A stretch of 64,000 nt of DNA from Amycolatopsis cihanbeyliensis (GCF_006715045.1 NZ_VFML01000001.1:3626501-3690500), one strand, 5' to 3'; shown: positions 1 to 8,027, counted from the stretch's first letter. The notes: a model not told the origin generated them from the sequence alone. Numbers and translations: made by a program.

Positions 1-525
1 CCAGGTGGAGAGGCCCTTGATGAAGCCACGGGCCTCGTCGGCGGCTTCGCCCTCCCACTCCGACTCCGACTTCGTCATCGCCTCGCGCAGGTCCCGGGCC
101 GAATCGGAGAAGAACGTGGACAGCTCGTGGTACTCGGTGGAGATCTCGTCGACCTGGTCCGCGTCCAGGTCGGTGGACACGTAGCGGAACAGCTCGGCGT
201 GCGGGACACCCTCGTAGCGGGCGTCGGTCGGGGACAGCCCCTGCACGTACTCCGTGTCCGGGCCCGCCTCCCGCACCACCTGCTCGCTCTGCTCCATGCT
301 GCGGTCCCGCCCGCGCGAGCCGGCCGCCAGCTGCGCGAAGATCCCGCCGAAGATCCCGCCCTGGCCGTTCGCCTGGGCCTGCTCCGCGGCGACGTAGAGC
401 TCCTCCCGCTGCTGCGGCGAGAGGCCGTCCACGAAGTCCTGCTGGCCCTGCTCGGTCGGGTGCGAGACGAGCGCGTCGTAGAGGCCGGTCTGCGCGCCGG
501 CCTGCACGGAAGGTTGCGTGGTCAT
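1..525 (-). CDS. WXG-type (ESX/T7SS-like) protein, C-terminus off the window
   Basis: Partial leftward gene; 175 N-terminal residues are visible from the ATG at 525 and the frame is open to the window edge. The protein is alpha-helical, Gln/Glu/Ala-rich, without signal peptide or membrane segment. Near residue 160 it carries a W-E-G tripeptide in a helix-turn-helix setting (S-E-W-E-G-E-A), the hallmark of WXG100/PPE-like substrates of type VII secretion. It begins 8 bp after the stop of a DUF3558 lipoprotein gene, so the three leftward genes form one operon. The missing part could hold a toxin or PPE-like extension. WXG reading is by motif; function is inferred. Confidence 0.6.
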   Translation of the reverse strand, partial: MTTQPSVQAGAQTGLYDALVSHPTEQGQQDFVDGLSPQQREELYVAAEQAQANGQGGIFGGIFAQLAAGSRGRDRSMEQSEQVVREAGPDTEYVQGLSPTDARYEGVPHAELFRYVSTDLDADQVDEISTEYHELSTFFSDSARDLREAMTKSESEWEGEAADEARGFIKGLSTW

Positions 526-533
526 GATGGTCC

Positions 534-1136
534 CTACCCCTCCGGTTCCGGAAGCTTCGGTTCGACGATCGCGGTGACCTGGTCGGTGATCTCGCAGGCC
601 CGCTCGGCCCCGCCGCGCGCCTCGGTGATGCCGGTGACCGACACGTCCACCCTGGACGAGGGGCTCAGCTCGAGCGCGTACATGCAGTTCCCCCCGGCGG
701 GGTGCGGCACCTTCAGGATCTTCCGGTCCCCACCACTCACCTTGCCGGGGATCTTCCCCGCGCCGGTGGCGTTGACAGCGGCCAGCCCGTGCTCGGCGTA
801 CACATCGATGCCGATCCCCATCAGGTCGTCGGCGCCCTTCGGCTTGAACCAGACGCAGCCGGGTATCCCGCCGAGATCGTTCGGCTCCCCCGCCTCGAAC
901 TCGCCGATCGAGGCGAGCTCGGCCGGGCTGAGCAGCTCGCACGGGTCGAGCGAGGCGGCCGCGCCGCCGTTCGGGGTACCGGTCTCACCGGGCGCGGAGG
1001 TGCTGCCGGGGGGCGGCTGCCCGGCGCCGTCGCCGGAGGGTACGGCGCTACCTTCCTCCGTGCCACCCGAGCAGCCTGCCAGCACCAGCGCCGCCGCCAG
1101 CAACGGCGGCGCGGTGTACTTGAGTACGGTGCGCAT
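534..1136 (-). CDS. DUF3558 family lipoprotein
   Basis: 200 residues. The N-terminus has a basic start, a hydrophobic stretch and a clear lipobox L-A-G-C around Cys22, followed by a Gly/Ser/Thr/Pro-rich linker to about residue 60. The rest resembles the DUF3558 domain common in Pseudonocardiaceae and Nocardia: D-P-C-E-L-L-S near the start of the domain, a central C-V-W-F and later Cys residues that could pair. Predicted to sit on the outer face of the membrane. It starts 5 bp after the upstream gene stop, so it is probably cotranscribed with the helical protein before it and the WXG protein after it. The family has no settled function. Confidence 0.8.
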   Translation of the reverse strand: MRTVLKYTAPPLLAAALVLAGCSGGTEEGSAVPSGDGAGQPPPGSTSAPGETGTPNGGAAASLDPCELLSPAELASIGEFEAGEPNDLGGIPGCVWFKPKGADDLMGIGIDVYAEHGLAAVNATGAGKIPGKVSGGDRKILKVPHPAGGNCMYALELSPSSRVDVSVTGITEARGGAERACEITDQVTAIVEPKLPEPEG

Positions 1137-1141
1137 CGTAC

Positions 1142-1615
1142 TCAGGACGCTCCCTTGCCCATGGCGTCCACCTGGGCGTCCTCGGTCTCGCGGTAGCGCT
1201 TGGATGCCTGCTCCAGCGCTTCCCGCACCTTTTCGAGGACCCCCCGGTACTGCTTCAGCGCCTCGGCGGCGCCTCGCTCACCGGCGCCGCTCTGCTGGTC
1301 GTGCTGGGCCACCTGCTGCCCGTACTGATGCCCACCCAGCTTCGGCAGCTGAGTCAGCTTCTGGCTGTTCCAGATCCGGTCGTTGAGTCTCGACATGACC
1401 TCGTCGATCGCCTCGGTCAGCGGCGCGACGCCGCGCTCGGAGATCCGGAAGCGCCCCGCCTTGGCCGCCGTGAGCATCTTGTCCGCTTGCCTGGTAGCCG
1501 CCTCGACGTTCGCCGCGTTGAAGGAACGGGCCATGGTCGCGTCCGCGACCGCACCGACGCCCATCCCGACGCCCACCGCAGCGGACTGACCCGGATCCGC
1601 CTCGAATACCGCCAT
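1142..1615 (-). CDS. Helical hypothetical protein, likely T7SS-associated
   Basis: 157 residues; first gene of the leftward operon. ATG at 1615 follows a GAGGAG-type ribosome site. A short Gly/Ala-rich N-terminal stretch is followed by amphipathic helices with few aromatic residues. The C-terminal region has Y-R-E-T-E, which fits the YxxxD/E secretion signal of ESX substrates and their partners, followed by a charged tail. I do not recognise a named domain. Position ahead of a DUF3558 lipoprotein and a WXG protein makes a role as partner or chaperone in type VII secretion plausible, but this is inference. Confidence 0.6.
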   Translation of the reverse strand: MAVFEADPGQSAAVGVGMGVGAVADATMARSFNAANVEAATRQADKMLTAAKAGRFRISERGVAPLTEAIDEVMSRLNDRIWNSQKLTQLPKLGGHQYGQQVAQHDQQSGAGERGAAEALKQYRGVLEKVREALEQASKRYRETEDAQVDAMGKGAS

Positions 1616-1747
1616 CGCTTCGCCCCACTCCTCGCGCTGGTTGCCTCGGCCGTACAGCCTACTAGCCGGTCACCCGGTGTACCCACGATTCGGCCGGATC
1701 ACCGATCCCGGCCAGTATGACGCATCGGACGCACGCCCGGTTCCGGC

Positions 1748-2359
1748 TCACAGCCAACCCCGGTCCCTGGCGATCCGGGCCGCCTCGGTGCGGTTGCGGG
1801 CACCGAGCTTGGCCATGGCCGAGGACAGGTAGTTCCGCACCGTGCCATCGGCCAGCCGCAGGCGGGTGGCGATCTCGGTGTTGGTCGCGCCGTCCAGAAC
1901 CACGCCGAGCAACTCCCGCTCACGCTCGGTGAGCGGGTCCGCCGAGTCCCATGCGGCCATCGCCAGCTCGGGCGCCACCACCCGCTCGCCGGCGTGTACC
2001 CGGCGTAATGCCGTGACCAGATCACCGACCGGGGCGTCCTTGAGCACGTAGCCGGCGACATCCGCCTCCATCGCCCGGCGCAGGTAGCCACCGCGGGCGA
2101 AGGTGGTGACGATCAGGACCCGCACGCCGGAGCCTCGCCGGTTCAGCTCCGCGGCCAGGTCCAGCCCGGAACGTCCGGGCATCTCGATGTCGGTGAGCAG
2201 CACATCCGGCCGGTGCCGGTCCACGGCCGCGAGTGCCTCGTCCCCGTCCGCCGCGGTCGCCACCACCTCGATGTCCGGCTGCAGGTCCAGCAGCGAGGCG
2301 AACGCGCCGAGCACCATGCCCTGGTCCTCGGCGAGTACCACCGTGATCGGCTCGGACAT
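1748..2359 (-). CDS. NarL/LuxR-family response regulator
   Basis: 203 residues. N-terminal receiver domain (about 1-120) with acidic pair E11/D12, phospho-acceptor D57 in L-L-T-D-I-E-M-P and K107 in Y-V-L-K-D-A. The C-terminal part (about 140-203) is a LuxR-type helix-turn-helix (L-T-E-R-E-R-E-L-L, then T-N-T-E-I-A). The start ATG overlaps the kinase stop by one base (ATGA), showing translational coupling. It is the last gene of the operon ATPase-permease-kinase-regulator, an arrangement in which the regulator usually controls the exporter. Resembles the DesR group. Confidence 0.92.
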   Translation of the reverse strand: MSEPITVVLAEDQGMVLGAFASLLDLQPDIEVVATAADGDEALAAVDRHRPDVLLTDIEMPGRSGLDLAAELNRRGSGVRVLIVTTFARGGYLRRAMEADVAGYVLKDAPVGDLVTALRRVHAGERVVAPELAMAAWDSADPLTERERELLGVVLDGATNTEIATRLRLADGTVRNYLSSAMAKLGARNRTEAARIARDRGWL

Positions 2360-3471
2360 CAGGTGGCCACCTCGGTCGGCACACCGACGGTGACGGTGGT
2401 GCCAGCCGAACCGCGTAGCTGCACCCGGCCGCCGATCGCGGCGATCCGTTCACGCATCCCGCCGAGCCCGTTGCCCTCGCGGACCCTGCCGCCGACCCCG
2501 TCATCGGCCACCACCAGCCGCACCTCACCGTCCTGCCTGCCGATACTGACGTGGCAGGTGCGGGCACCGGCGTGCCGCGCCACGTTGGTGACCGCCTCGC
2601 GCAGCGCCAGCGCCAGCGCGTGCTCGGTGCCGCTCACCAGGGTGAGGCCGGGTTCCTTCCGCACGGTCAGCTCCACCCCGACGCTACCCAGCGCCGCCCG
2701 GGCCGACTCGATCTCGTCCTCGATACTCACCGAGCGCCAGCCGCTGACGGTGCTGCGGACCTCGGAGAGCGCCTCGCGAGCGGTCCGCTCGATCTCGGCG
2801 GCCTCGCCGCTCGCGCGTTCCGGATCGGCGGCGGCCAGCTGGCCGACCAGCTGGGCCCGCACGATCACCGCGGTCAACGAGTGGCCGATCAGGTCATGCA
2901 GGTCCCGCGCGATCCGTTCCCGCTCGGCCAAGGTGGCCAGATGCTCGCTGCGCGCCTTGTCCACCCGCAGCGCCGTCGCCTCCCGTTCCTTGGCCCCGTT
3001 GTCGATCTGAATCAGGCCGATGACCCAGAGAAAGACCACGGACGGGATCGAACCGGGCAGCCTGCCGGCCATCGGCACCGTGGAAACCGCGAACAGCAGG
3101 CCGCTCAGCACGGTGAGCCCACCCAGCCAGCGCCAGGTGTTCGGCCTGCTCTCGTACAGCGCGGCGAAGGCACCGGCGTAGACGAACACCACGGAGGTGC
3201 CGCTGTTGAACGGGACCGCGCCGGCCCCCAGCAGGGTGGCGCAGGCGCACCAGAGCCGGAACCGGTCGGGGCGCAGGATCAGCAGCACGTACAGCGGCAG
3301 GAAGGCGAGCACGACCCCGGCGGCGAGCACCCAGTCCGCGACCGCGGCATGCGGGTCGAAGAACGGCTGGAAGAACGGGAACACCAGGTAGATGAGATGT
3401 ACCAAGTTCGAGGCCCGCCACAACTCGCCCGCGCAGGTGGCGGCCGTCCCGGGGGCGCGATCGGTGTTCAT
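2359..3471 (-). CDS. DesK-type sensor histidine kinase
   Basis: 370 residues from the ATG at 3471, which overlaps the permease stop by 4 bp; the open frame extends further upstream but there it lies over the permease gene. Four to five membrane helices occupy about 25-155. A HisKA_3 dimerisation domain follows, with the H box E-R-I-A-R-D-L-H-D (H192 the likely phosphorylated His). The ATPase domain has an N box (L-R-E-A-V-T-N-V-A-R-H-A) and G boxes (D-D-G-V-G-G and G-L-G-G-M-R-E-R). No extracellular sensor domain, so the signal is probably sensed in the membrane, as for antibiotic- or lipid-sensing kinases next to ABC exporters. Confidence 0.92.
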   Translation of the reverse strand: MNTDRAPGTAATCAGELWRASNLVHLIYLVFPFFQPFFDPHAAVADWVLAAGVVLAFLPLYVLLILRPDRFRLWCACATLLGAGAVPFNSGTSVVFVYAGAFAALYESRPNTWRWLGGLTVLSGLLFAVSTVPMAGRLPGSIPSVVFLWVIGLIQIDNGAKEREATALRVDKARSEHLATLAERERIARDLHDLIGHSLTAVIVRAQLVGQLAAADPERASGEAAEIERTAREALSEVRSTVSGWRSVSIEDEIESARAALGSVGVELTVRKEPGLTLVSGTEHALALALREAVTNVARHAGARTCHVSIGRQDGEVRLVVADDGVGGRVREGNGLGGMRERIAAIGGRVQLRGSAGTTVTVGVPTEVAT

Positions 3472-4208
3472 AGGCGCGCATGACGATACGACAGCCCGGC
3501 CAGCCCCGCCGCCACCACGGCCGTTGCGAGCAGCACCAGTACGTGCCCGGCGGCCGCGCCCGCACCGAGCTGGGACAGCGCCAGTTGCGCCAGGTGGTAG
3601 GTGGGCAGGTAGGGCGCCAGGTGCTCGACGAACCCCGGCAGGATCTCCAGCGGCATCCACAGCCCGGACAGCACGGCCAGCGGGAGCAGGACGGCGTTCA
3701 GCACGGCGGCAGCGGTGTTGGCCCTGGCGCGGAAGCCGACGGCGAGGCTGAGCAGGGCGAACGGCAGCGACCCGAGCACGAGGACACCGCCGATCCGGAG
3801 CAGTTCCCCTACCGACGCCTGCAACGACCCGGTGAGCGCCGCGGTCACCGCCAGCACCGCCAGCACCCCGGCCGCGTAGGGCAGGGCCGCGACGAGCTTG
3901 GCCGTCAGCGTCAGGCCCACCGGCACGGCGGAGACCCGCTTCGCACGCAGCCAGCCGATCTCCCGGTCCTGCGCGACCGTGATGCCCGGGTTGAGCATGG
4001 TCACCGCGAGCACGGCGAAGGTGCCGAAGGTGGCCACCATGCGAGTGCCGTTCGGAACGTCCCCGCCGACCGGCCGGTTGCCGAAGATCGAGACGAACAG
4101 CGCGAAGAATGCCACCGGCATCAGGATGGAGAAGAACAGCGCGGTCGGCTCGCGGAGGATGGCGCGAAGCTCGTCGGCGGCCTCGACCCGAAAGATCCGT
4201 GCGTTCAT
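3468..4208 (-). CDS. ABC-2 type transporter permease
   Basis: 246 residues, six predicted membrane helices typical of ABC-2 exporters of drugs, lantibiotics or lipids. The cytoplasmic N-terminus (A-D-E-L-R-A-I-L-R-E-P) is the usual amphipathic elbow helix before the first membrane span. It overlaps the ATPase gene upstream and the kinase gene downstream by 4 bp each, so the four genes are translated as a unit. Substrate cannot be read from sequence; efflux of a membrane-active compound is the common role for this operon type. Confidence 0.88.
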   Translation of the reverse strand: MNARIFRVEAADELRAILREPTALFFSILMPVAFFALFVSIFGNRPVGGDVPNGTRMVATFGTFAVLAVTMLNPGITVAQDREIGWLRAKRVSAVPVGLTLTAKLVAALPYAAGVLAVLAVTAALTGSLQASVGELLRIGGVLVLGSLPFALLSLAVGFRARANTAAAVLNAVLLPLAVLSGLWMPLEILPGFVEHLAPYLPTYHLAQLALSQLGAGAAAGHVLVLLATAVVAAGLAGLSYRHARL

Positions 4209-5041
4209 GCGCCCTGTCCAATCAGTTCCAGGTAGGTGTCCTCCAGGCTGGGCCTGGTCACGGTCAGTCCGGGCAGTTCACCCTCGATGGCGAACAGCTC
4301 GCCGATCAGCCTGGCCGGGGTGTCGGTCTCCCGTTCCTCGGTTCCGGTCGTGCCGGACCAGCGCACCATCGCGGTCCCGCGGCGCCTGCCGCCGAGCGTC
4401 GCCGGTGGGCCTTGCGCCACCACGGTTCCGCCGGACAGCACGGTGACCCGGTCGGCAAGCGCCTCGGCCTCGTCCAGGTAGTGCGTGGTGAGCAGGATGG
4501 TGGTCCCGCCGTCGGCGAGTGCCCTGATCAGCTGCCAGAACTGCCGCCGCACCTCGGGGTCGAACCCGGCGGTCGGTTCGTCCAGCACCAGCAGGTCCGG
4601 CTTGTTCACCAGCGCCATCGCCAGCTGTAGGCGTTGCTTCTGCCCGCCGGACAGTCGCGCGGCCCGCCTCCCGGAGAGCTCGGTCAGGTCGAGCTGGGCC
4701 AGTACCGGCCCGGCGGCCGAGCGTTTCTTGCCGCCGCGGACGGCGGCGCCGGTGACCAGTTCGGCCACCTTGAGGGTCGGCGGGAAGTCCATCGACTGCT
4801 GCATCACGCCGAGGTGCCTGCGGGTGGTGGCCTGCCTCGGGTCACCACCGGCGACCAGCACCCTGCCCTGCTGCACCCGCAGCAGCCCGATCACCAGGTT
4901 GACCAGCGTGGTCTTGCCCGCGCCGTTCGGCCCGAGCAGTGCGACGCACTCGCCCCGGCCGACCTCGAGATCCACCCCGTCCAGTGCGCGGGTCCGGCCG
5001 TAGCTGTGCCCCAGGCCGTGTGCCCGCAGGATCCGGTCCAT
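4205..5041 (-). CDS. ABC transporter ATP-binding protein (exporter)
   Basis: 278 residues from ATG 5041, chosen because GGGAGG lies 6 bp before it; an earlier start would add about 36 residues outside the domain. Walker A G-P-N-G-A-G-K-T-T, Q loop in V-M-Q-Q-S, signature L-S-G-G-Q-K-Q-R, Walker B L-L-V-L-D-E-P and switch His in T-T-H-Y-L-D-E-A are intact. The roughly 70-residue C-terminal extension is typical of ABC-2 drug exporters (DrrA/CcmA-like). First gene of the four-gene operon with permease, kinase and regulator. A 20-bp inverted repeat lies about 80 bp upstream. Confidence 0.92.
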   Translation of the reverse strand: MDRILRAHGLGHSYGRTRALDGVDLEVGRGECVALLGPNGAGKTTLVNLVIGLLRVQQGRVLVAGGDPRQATTRRHLGVMQQSMDFPPTLKVAELVTGAAVRGGKKRSAAGPVLAQLDLTELSGRRAARLSGGQKQRLQLAMALVNKPDLLVLDEPTAGFDPEVRRQFWQLIRALADGGTTILLTTHYLDEAEALADRVTVLSGGTVVAQGPPATLGGRRRGTAMVRWSGTTGTEERETDTPARLIGELFAIEGELPGLTVTRPSLEDTYLELIGQGA

Positions 5042-5119
5042 GCGTTCCTCCCTCGCGATCGACACCGAACGATGCCGCGCGAGGCCGACCCCGGGGTAGT
5101 GCCGACCCGTCACCCCCTC

Positions 5120-5139
5120 CCGATGACAAACGTCATCGG
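5120..5139. promoter_or_regulatory. Perfect inverted repeat, candidate response-regulator site
   Basis: CCGATGAC, four bases (AAAC), GTCATCGG: two perfect 8-bp arms. It lies 79 bp upstream of the ATPase start that opens the exporter/two-component operon. Two-fold symmetric sites of this size are usual for dimeric NarL/LuxR-family regulators, so autoregulation by the regulator encoded at 1748-2359 is the simplest reading. The only expression evidence is position. Confidence 0.5.
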
Positions 5140-5242
5140 CGCTCCGCACCGGAACGCCGGGCTGTGTTCAAGAAGGCGCGCTGGCCTTCGGCCCAGAGCG
5201 CGCCCCCGCATCACCTTGTGCGGGCACCTTCTCGAACAGTTC

Positions 5243-5512
5243 CTAGGCGGAGCGCTCGGTGTCGCCGAGGCGGGGGAAGGGATGGATGGAGAAGATCACC
5301 TCCACCGGCACCTCGAAGTACTCGGCGATCCGCAGCGCGAGGTGCAGGCTGGGGCTGTACTCGCCACGCTCCAGGTAGCCCACGGTCTGGTAGTGCACTC
5401 CCAGCGCCTCGGCGAGCGCGCGCCGGGAGATCCCGCGTTCCGCCCGCAACATGGCCATGCGGTTGTGGATGGTCTCGCTCATCCTGCTGTACCTGTCCTC
5501 ACCGGCCGTCAC
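5243..5512 (-). CDS. Small XRE-family regulator
   Basis: 89 residues from a GTG at 5512 that overlaps the permease stop (GTGA), or 79 from the ATG at 5482. A compact Cro/CI-type HTH covers about 15-70 (R-A-L-A-E-A-L-G-V-H-Y-Q-T-V-G-Y-L-E-R-G); the rest is a short tail. This size and sequence class (YozG-like) is common as the regulator encoded with ABC-2 exporters. Third gene of the operon ATPase-permease-XRE, so it likely regulates its own exporter. No effector domain. Confidence 0.85.
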   Translation of the reverse strand: MTAGEDRYSRMSETIHNRMAMLRAERGISRRALAEALGVHYQTVGYLERGEYSPSLHLALRIAEYFEVPVEVIFSIHPFPRLGDTERSA

Positions 5513-6363
5513 GAGACCCGTTGCAGGGCTCGTTCCCTCCGTTCCAGCACCCGAGCCCCGGACTCACGGCGCGCCATCCGACGAAGTATCACCGGCGCGA
5601 GGAGGAGACCCAGCAGGGCCCACACACCCAGCACACCGACGGTTTCCAGGTGGCGCCACGACTCGCCGATCTCGGCCACCACGGCACCATCCGGCAGGAA
5701 GGCGGCACGCATCCCGAGTCCGAGCCAGTAGACAGGGAAGAGCTGCGCGATGAACTGCACCCAGTCCGGCAGCAGGACGATCGGATACAGGATCCCGGAG
5801 ATGGCCACCATCGCCATGATCGGCAGCAGTCCCCAGGTTCCGGCCTGCTGCGGGCCCTTGACCAGCGAACCGAGGATCGTCCCGAACGGAATGGCGATCA
5901 CCAGACCGAGGAGCAGCAAGATCAGCATGCTCAGCCAACCCGCGATCCCGTTGTACATCAGCCCGTCGAAGAGAAACAACCCGGGGATGACCAACACCGC
6001 GAGGGTGGGTATCGCCTCCAGGCTGGTCCGCACCACGTGCCCGGTCAGGAACCCCGCCATCCCGTGCGGAATGGCGCGGAAACGCAGCAGCGTGCCGTCC
6101 TCGCGTTCGGTGGCCAGCGCGTACGCCGCGCTGAGTGTGCCGCCGAAGATCACCAGGCCACCGAGGATGCTCGGCATCGCCACGGCGGGCAAGGACAACG
6201 AGGTGCCTTCCACCTGCTCGTTCCGGTTGAACAGCAGGTAGGTGAGGATGCCCGCGCTGAGCACGACATAGAAGCCGATGTCCTGCGGGCTGCGCAGACC
6301 GCGGACGAACTCCAGCCAGCCGCGGCCCACTCCCAGTCGCATCACGTACAGCGTGTTGTTCAT
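5509..6363 (-). CDS. ABC-2 type transporter permease
   Basis: 284 residues from ATG 6363, preceded by GAGGAGG; the open frame upstream belongs to the overlapping ATPase gene. Six predicted membrane helices, with the typical elbow helix at the N-terminus and an ABC-2 core (D-G-T-L-L-R-F near the second helix). Start overlaps the ATPase stop by 4 bp and stop overlaps the XRE start. A second, independent export module beside the one at 1748-5041; the two permeases are not close copies of each other. Confidence 0.88.
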   Translation of the reverse strand: MNNTLYVMRLGVGRGWLEFVRGLRSPQDIGFYVVLSAGILTYLLFNRNEQVEGTSLSLPAVAMPSILGGLVIFGGTLSAAYALATEREDGTLLRFRAIPHGMAGFLTGHVVRTSLEAIPTLAVLVIPGLFLFDGLMYNGIAGWLSMLILLLLGLVIAIPFGTILGSLVKGPQQAGTWGLLPIMAMVAISGILYPIVLLPDWVQFIAQLFPVYWLGLGMRAAFLPDGAVVAEIGESWRHLETVGVLGVWALLGLLLAPVILRRMARRESGARVLERRERALQRVS

Positions 6364-7322
6364 GGCCGAACCTCCTCGAGTCGCAGGTCCCGGCCGCCAC
6401 CCGTCTCGTGCTCCCTGACCAGCGCCAGGTAGGTGTCCTCGAGGGTGGCCTTGCGCACCTCGATGTCGGTGATCTCCGCGCCGTGCTGCGCGAACAGCTC
6501 GCGGACGAACCCGGCCGGATCTTCCGTGGCGTGCAGGAAGCGCTCCTGCCCGCGGGCCCAGCGCACCTCCGCCGTGCCGGCCACCTGCCGGGCCAGCTGG
6601 TCGGCGCTGCCGCCGGCCACGATCCGGCCGCCGGCAAGCACCAGGATGCGATCGGCCAGCTTCTCCGCCTCGGCAAGGTCGTGCGTGGTGAGCAGCACGG
6701 TGGTGTCGTCGAGGTCGGAAAGCCGGTGCACCAGGTCGTGGAAGTCGCGCCGGGCCCGCGGATCGAACCCCGCGGTCGGCTCGTCCAGGAACAGCAGTTC
6801 GGGTCGGCCGACGATGCCGATGGCGACGTCCAGCCGCCTGCGCTGGCCCCCGGACAGTGTGCTGATCTTCTGGTCGGCATACGGCTGGAGGCCGACGGCT
6901 TCGACGAGCTCCCCGGTGTCGTAAGGGCGCGGGCAGCCGGGCTCGGAGAAGTGCAGGTAGAACCGGCCGAGGTGGTGCAGCAACTCGCGCACCCGCCACC
7001 GTCCGTGGTCCCGCCAGGACTGCAGCACCACGCCCACGCGCGCCCGCCAGGCCTCGCCGGCGCTCGCCGGATCGGCGCCGAGCACGCTGACCGTGCCCGC
7101 CGAGCGCATCCGGAACCCCTCCAGGATCTCGATGATGGTCGTCTTCCCCGCACCGTTCGGGCCGAGCAGCGTGAGGACCTCCCCCCGGTGCGCTGTGAAG
7201 TCCACGCCGTGCAGTACATCGGTAGAGCCGTAGCGCATCCGCAGGTCACGCACGTCGATCACGGCCGCCGGATCGGCCGGTGGCGTCTCGCGGTGGGAAC
7301 CGCTGAGCTCGCGAACAGTCAT
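6360..7322 (-). CDS. ABC transporter ATP-binding protein (exporter)
   Basis: 320 residues. Walker A G-P-N-G-A-G-K-T-T, signature L-S-G-G-Q-R-R-R-L, Walker B L-L-F-L-D-E-P, switch His in T-T-H-D-L-A-E-A. About 20 extra residues precede the domain. C-terminal extension typical of drug/antibiotic exporters. ATG at 7322 follows an AGAAGG ribosome site. The upstream region has a good -10 (TAGAAT) and two direct ATAGCAG repeats, and it is separated from the sigma-factor gene by two strong hairpins, so it starts its own transcript. Confidence 0.92.
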   Translation of the reverse strand: MTVRELSGSHRETPPADPAAVIDVRDLRMRYGSTDVLHGVDFTAHRGEVLTLLGPNGAGKTTIIEILEGFRMRSAGTVSVLGADPASAGEAWRARVGVVLQSWRDHGRWRVRELLHHLGRFYLHFSEPGCPRPYDTGELVEAVGLQPYADQKISTLSGGQRRRLDVAIGIVGRPELLFLDEPTAGFDPRARRDFHDLVHRLSDLDDTTVLLTTHDLAEAEKLADRILVLAGGRIVAGGSADQLARQVAGTAEVRWARGQERFLHATEDPAGFVRELFAQHGAEITDIEVRKATLEDTYLALVREHETGGGRDLRLEEVRP

Positions 7323-7344
7323 AGATCTCTACCTTCTCAACTCA

Positions 7345-7382
7345 ATTCTACGATCGAAGATAGCAGACCTACTACATAGCAG
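7345..7382 (-). promoter_or_regulatory. Promoter region of the ATPase-permease-XRE operon
   Basis: On the minus strand a TAGAAT hexamer (7350-7345) sits 22 bp before the ATPase start. Just upstream of it are two direct copies of the heptamer seen on the plus strand as ATAGCAG (7360-7366 and 7376-7382), 16 bp apart. The stretch is unusually AT-rich for this genome. The repeats could bind the XRE protein of the operon; this is inference. Confidence 0.5.
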
Positions 7383-7424
7383 AGCACCACTACCTCGGCC
7401 CTGCTCCGAGGTAGTGGTGCTCTG
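7380..7424 (-). terminator. Perfect 19-bp hairpin after the ECF sigma gene
   Basis: Arms 7380-7398 and 7406-7424 are perfect complements (19 bp) around a 7-nt loop. No U tract follows, as usual for actinobacterial terminators. It separates the sigma-factor gene from the exporter operon. Confidence 0.75.
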
Positions 7425-7437
7425 TGAGTGGAGAGTC

Positions 7438-7468
7438 CTGGTGTGGCGCCCCTGCAACGCCACACCAG
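7438..7468 (-). terminator. Second hairpin directly after the ECF sigma gene
   Basis: Arms CTGGTGTGGCG (7438-7448) and CGCCACACCAG (7458-7468), 11 bp perfect, 9-nt loop, 8 bp after the sigma-factor stop. Together with the 19-bp hairpin it forms a tandem terminator. Confidence 0.7.
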
Positions 7469-7475
7469 AACCCTC

Positions 7476-8027
7476 TCAGTCGCCGGGAACTCGGTCGCGT
7501 AGAGCCCGGCGGGCTATGAGGTCGCGCACCCTGCGTCGGGCGCGACTGGCAATGCTTTCGGTCGCTCTCCTGGTCGTGCCGAGTAGTCGAGCGATCTCAC
7601 CATGGGAAAGACCCTGGTCCAGACTGAACAGGACGAAGGACTCCCGCTCACTCAGCCTACCGAAACGGGCGATGATCCAGCGGGCCTGCTCCCGGTCGAC
7701 CACGGTCTCCTCGGGACCGACCAGGGGCATCGGCAGCAACCTGCGATGCGTCCCGACCTGCTGGGTGGCCACTCGCCTGCGGATATCGTCAACACAGAGT
7801 CGCTTCGTCACGCTCACCAGGAACGGCGTCAGCCTGCCGAGGTCCAGCTCACGATGCCCGGCGGCCCGGATAAAGGCCTCGTGCACGATGTCTTCCGCCT
7901 CGGTCTCGACCCCGTATCTGGCGGCCGCCCTGATCAGCCCAGGCCGGAGGCGGGCGCACTCACGCCAGAACTCACCGATCTCCACCGAGCAAAACGCACT
8001 GCCATTCTTCTCACCCCTGTTCGCCAC
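7476..8027 (-). CDS. ECF-type RNA polymerase sigma factor
   Basis: 183 residues from GTG 8027, chosen for the GAAGGGAAG ribosome site before it; a TTG at 8054 would add nine residues. Region 2 (about 35-95) includes E-A-E-D-I-V-H-E-A-F and a D-D-I-R-R-R end; region 4 (about 120-175) holds the helix-turn-helix S-H-G-E-I-A-R-L-L-G-T-T-R-R-A-T-E. No anti-sigma gene is adjacent, no C-terminal extension. It is flanked by its own terminators and by the divergent protease-inhibitor gene. Confidence 0.88.
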   Translation of the reverse strand: MANRGEKNGSAFCSVEIGEFWRECARLRPGLIRAAARYGVETEAEDIVHEAFIRAAGHRELDLGRLTPFLVSVTKRLCVDDIRRRVATQQVGTHRRLLPMPLVGPEETVVDREQARWIIARFGRLSERESFVLFSLDQGLSHGEIARLLGTTRRATESIASRARRRVRDLIARRALRDRVPGD

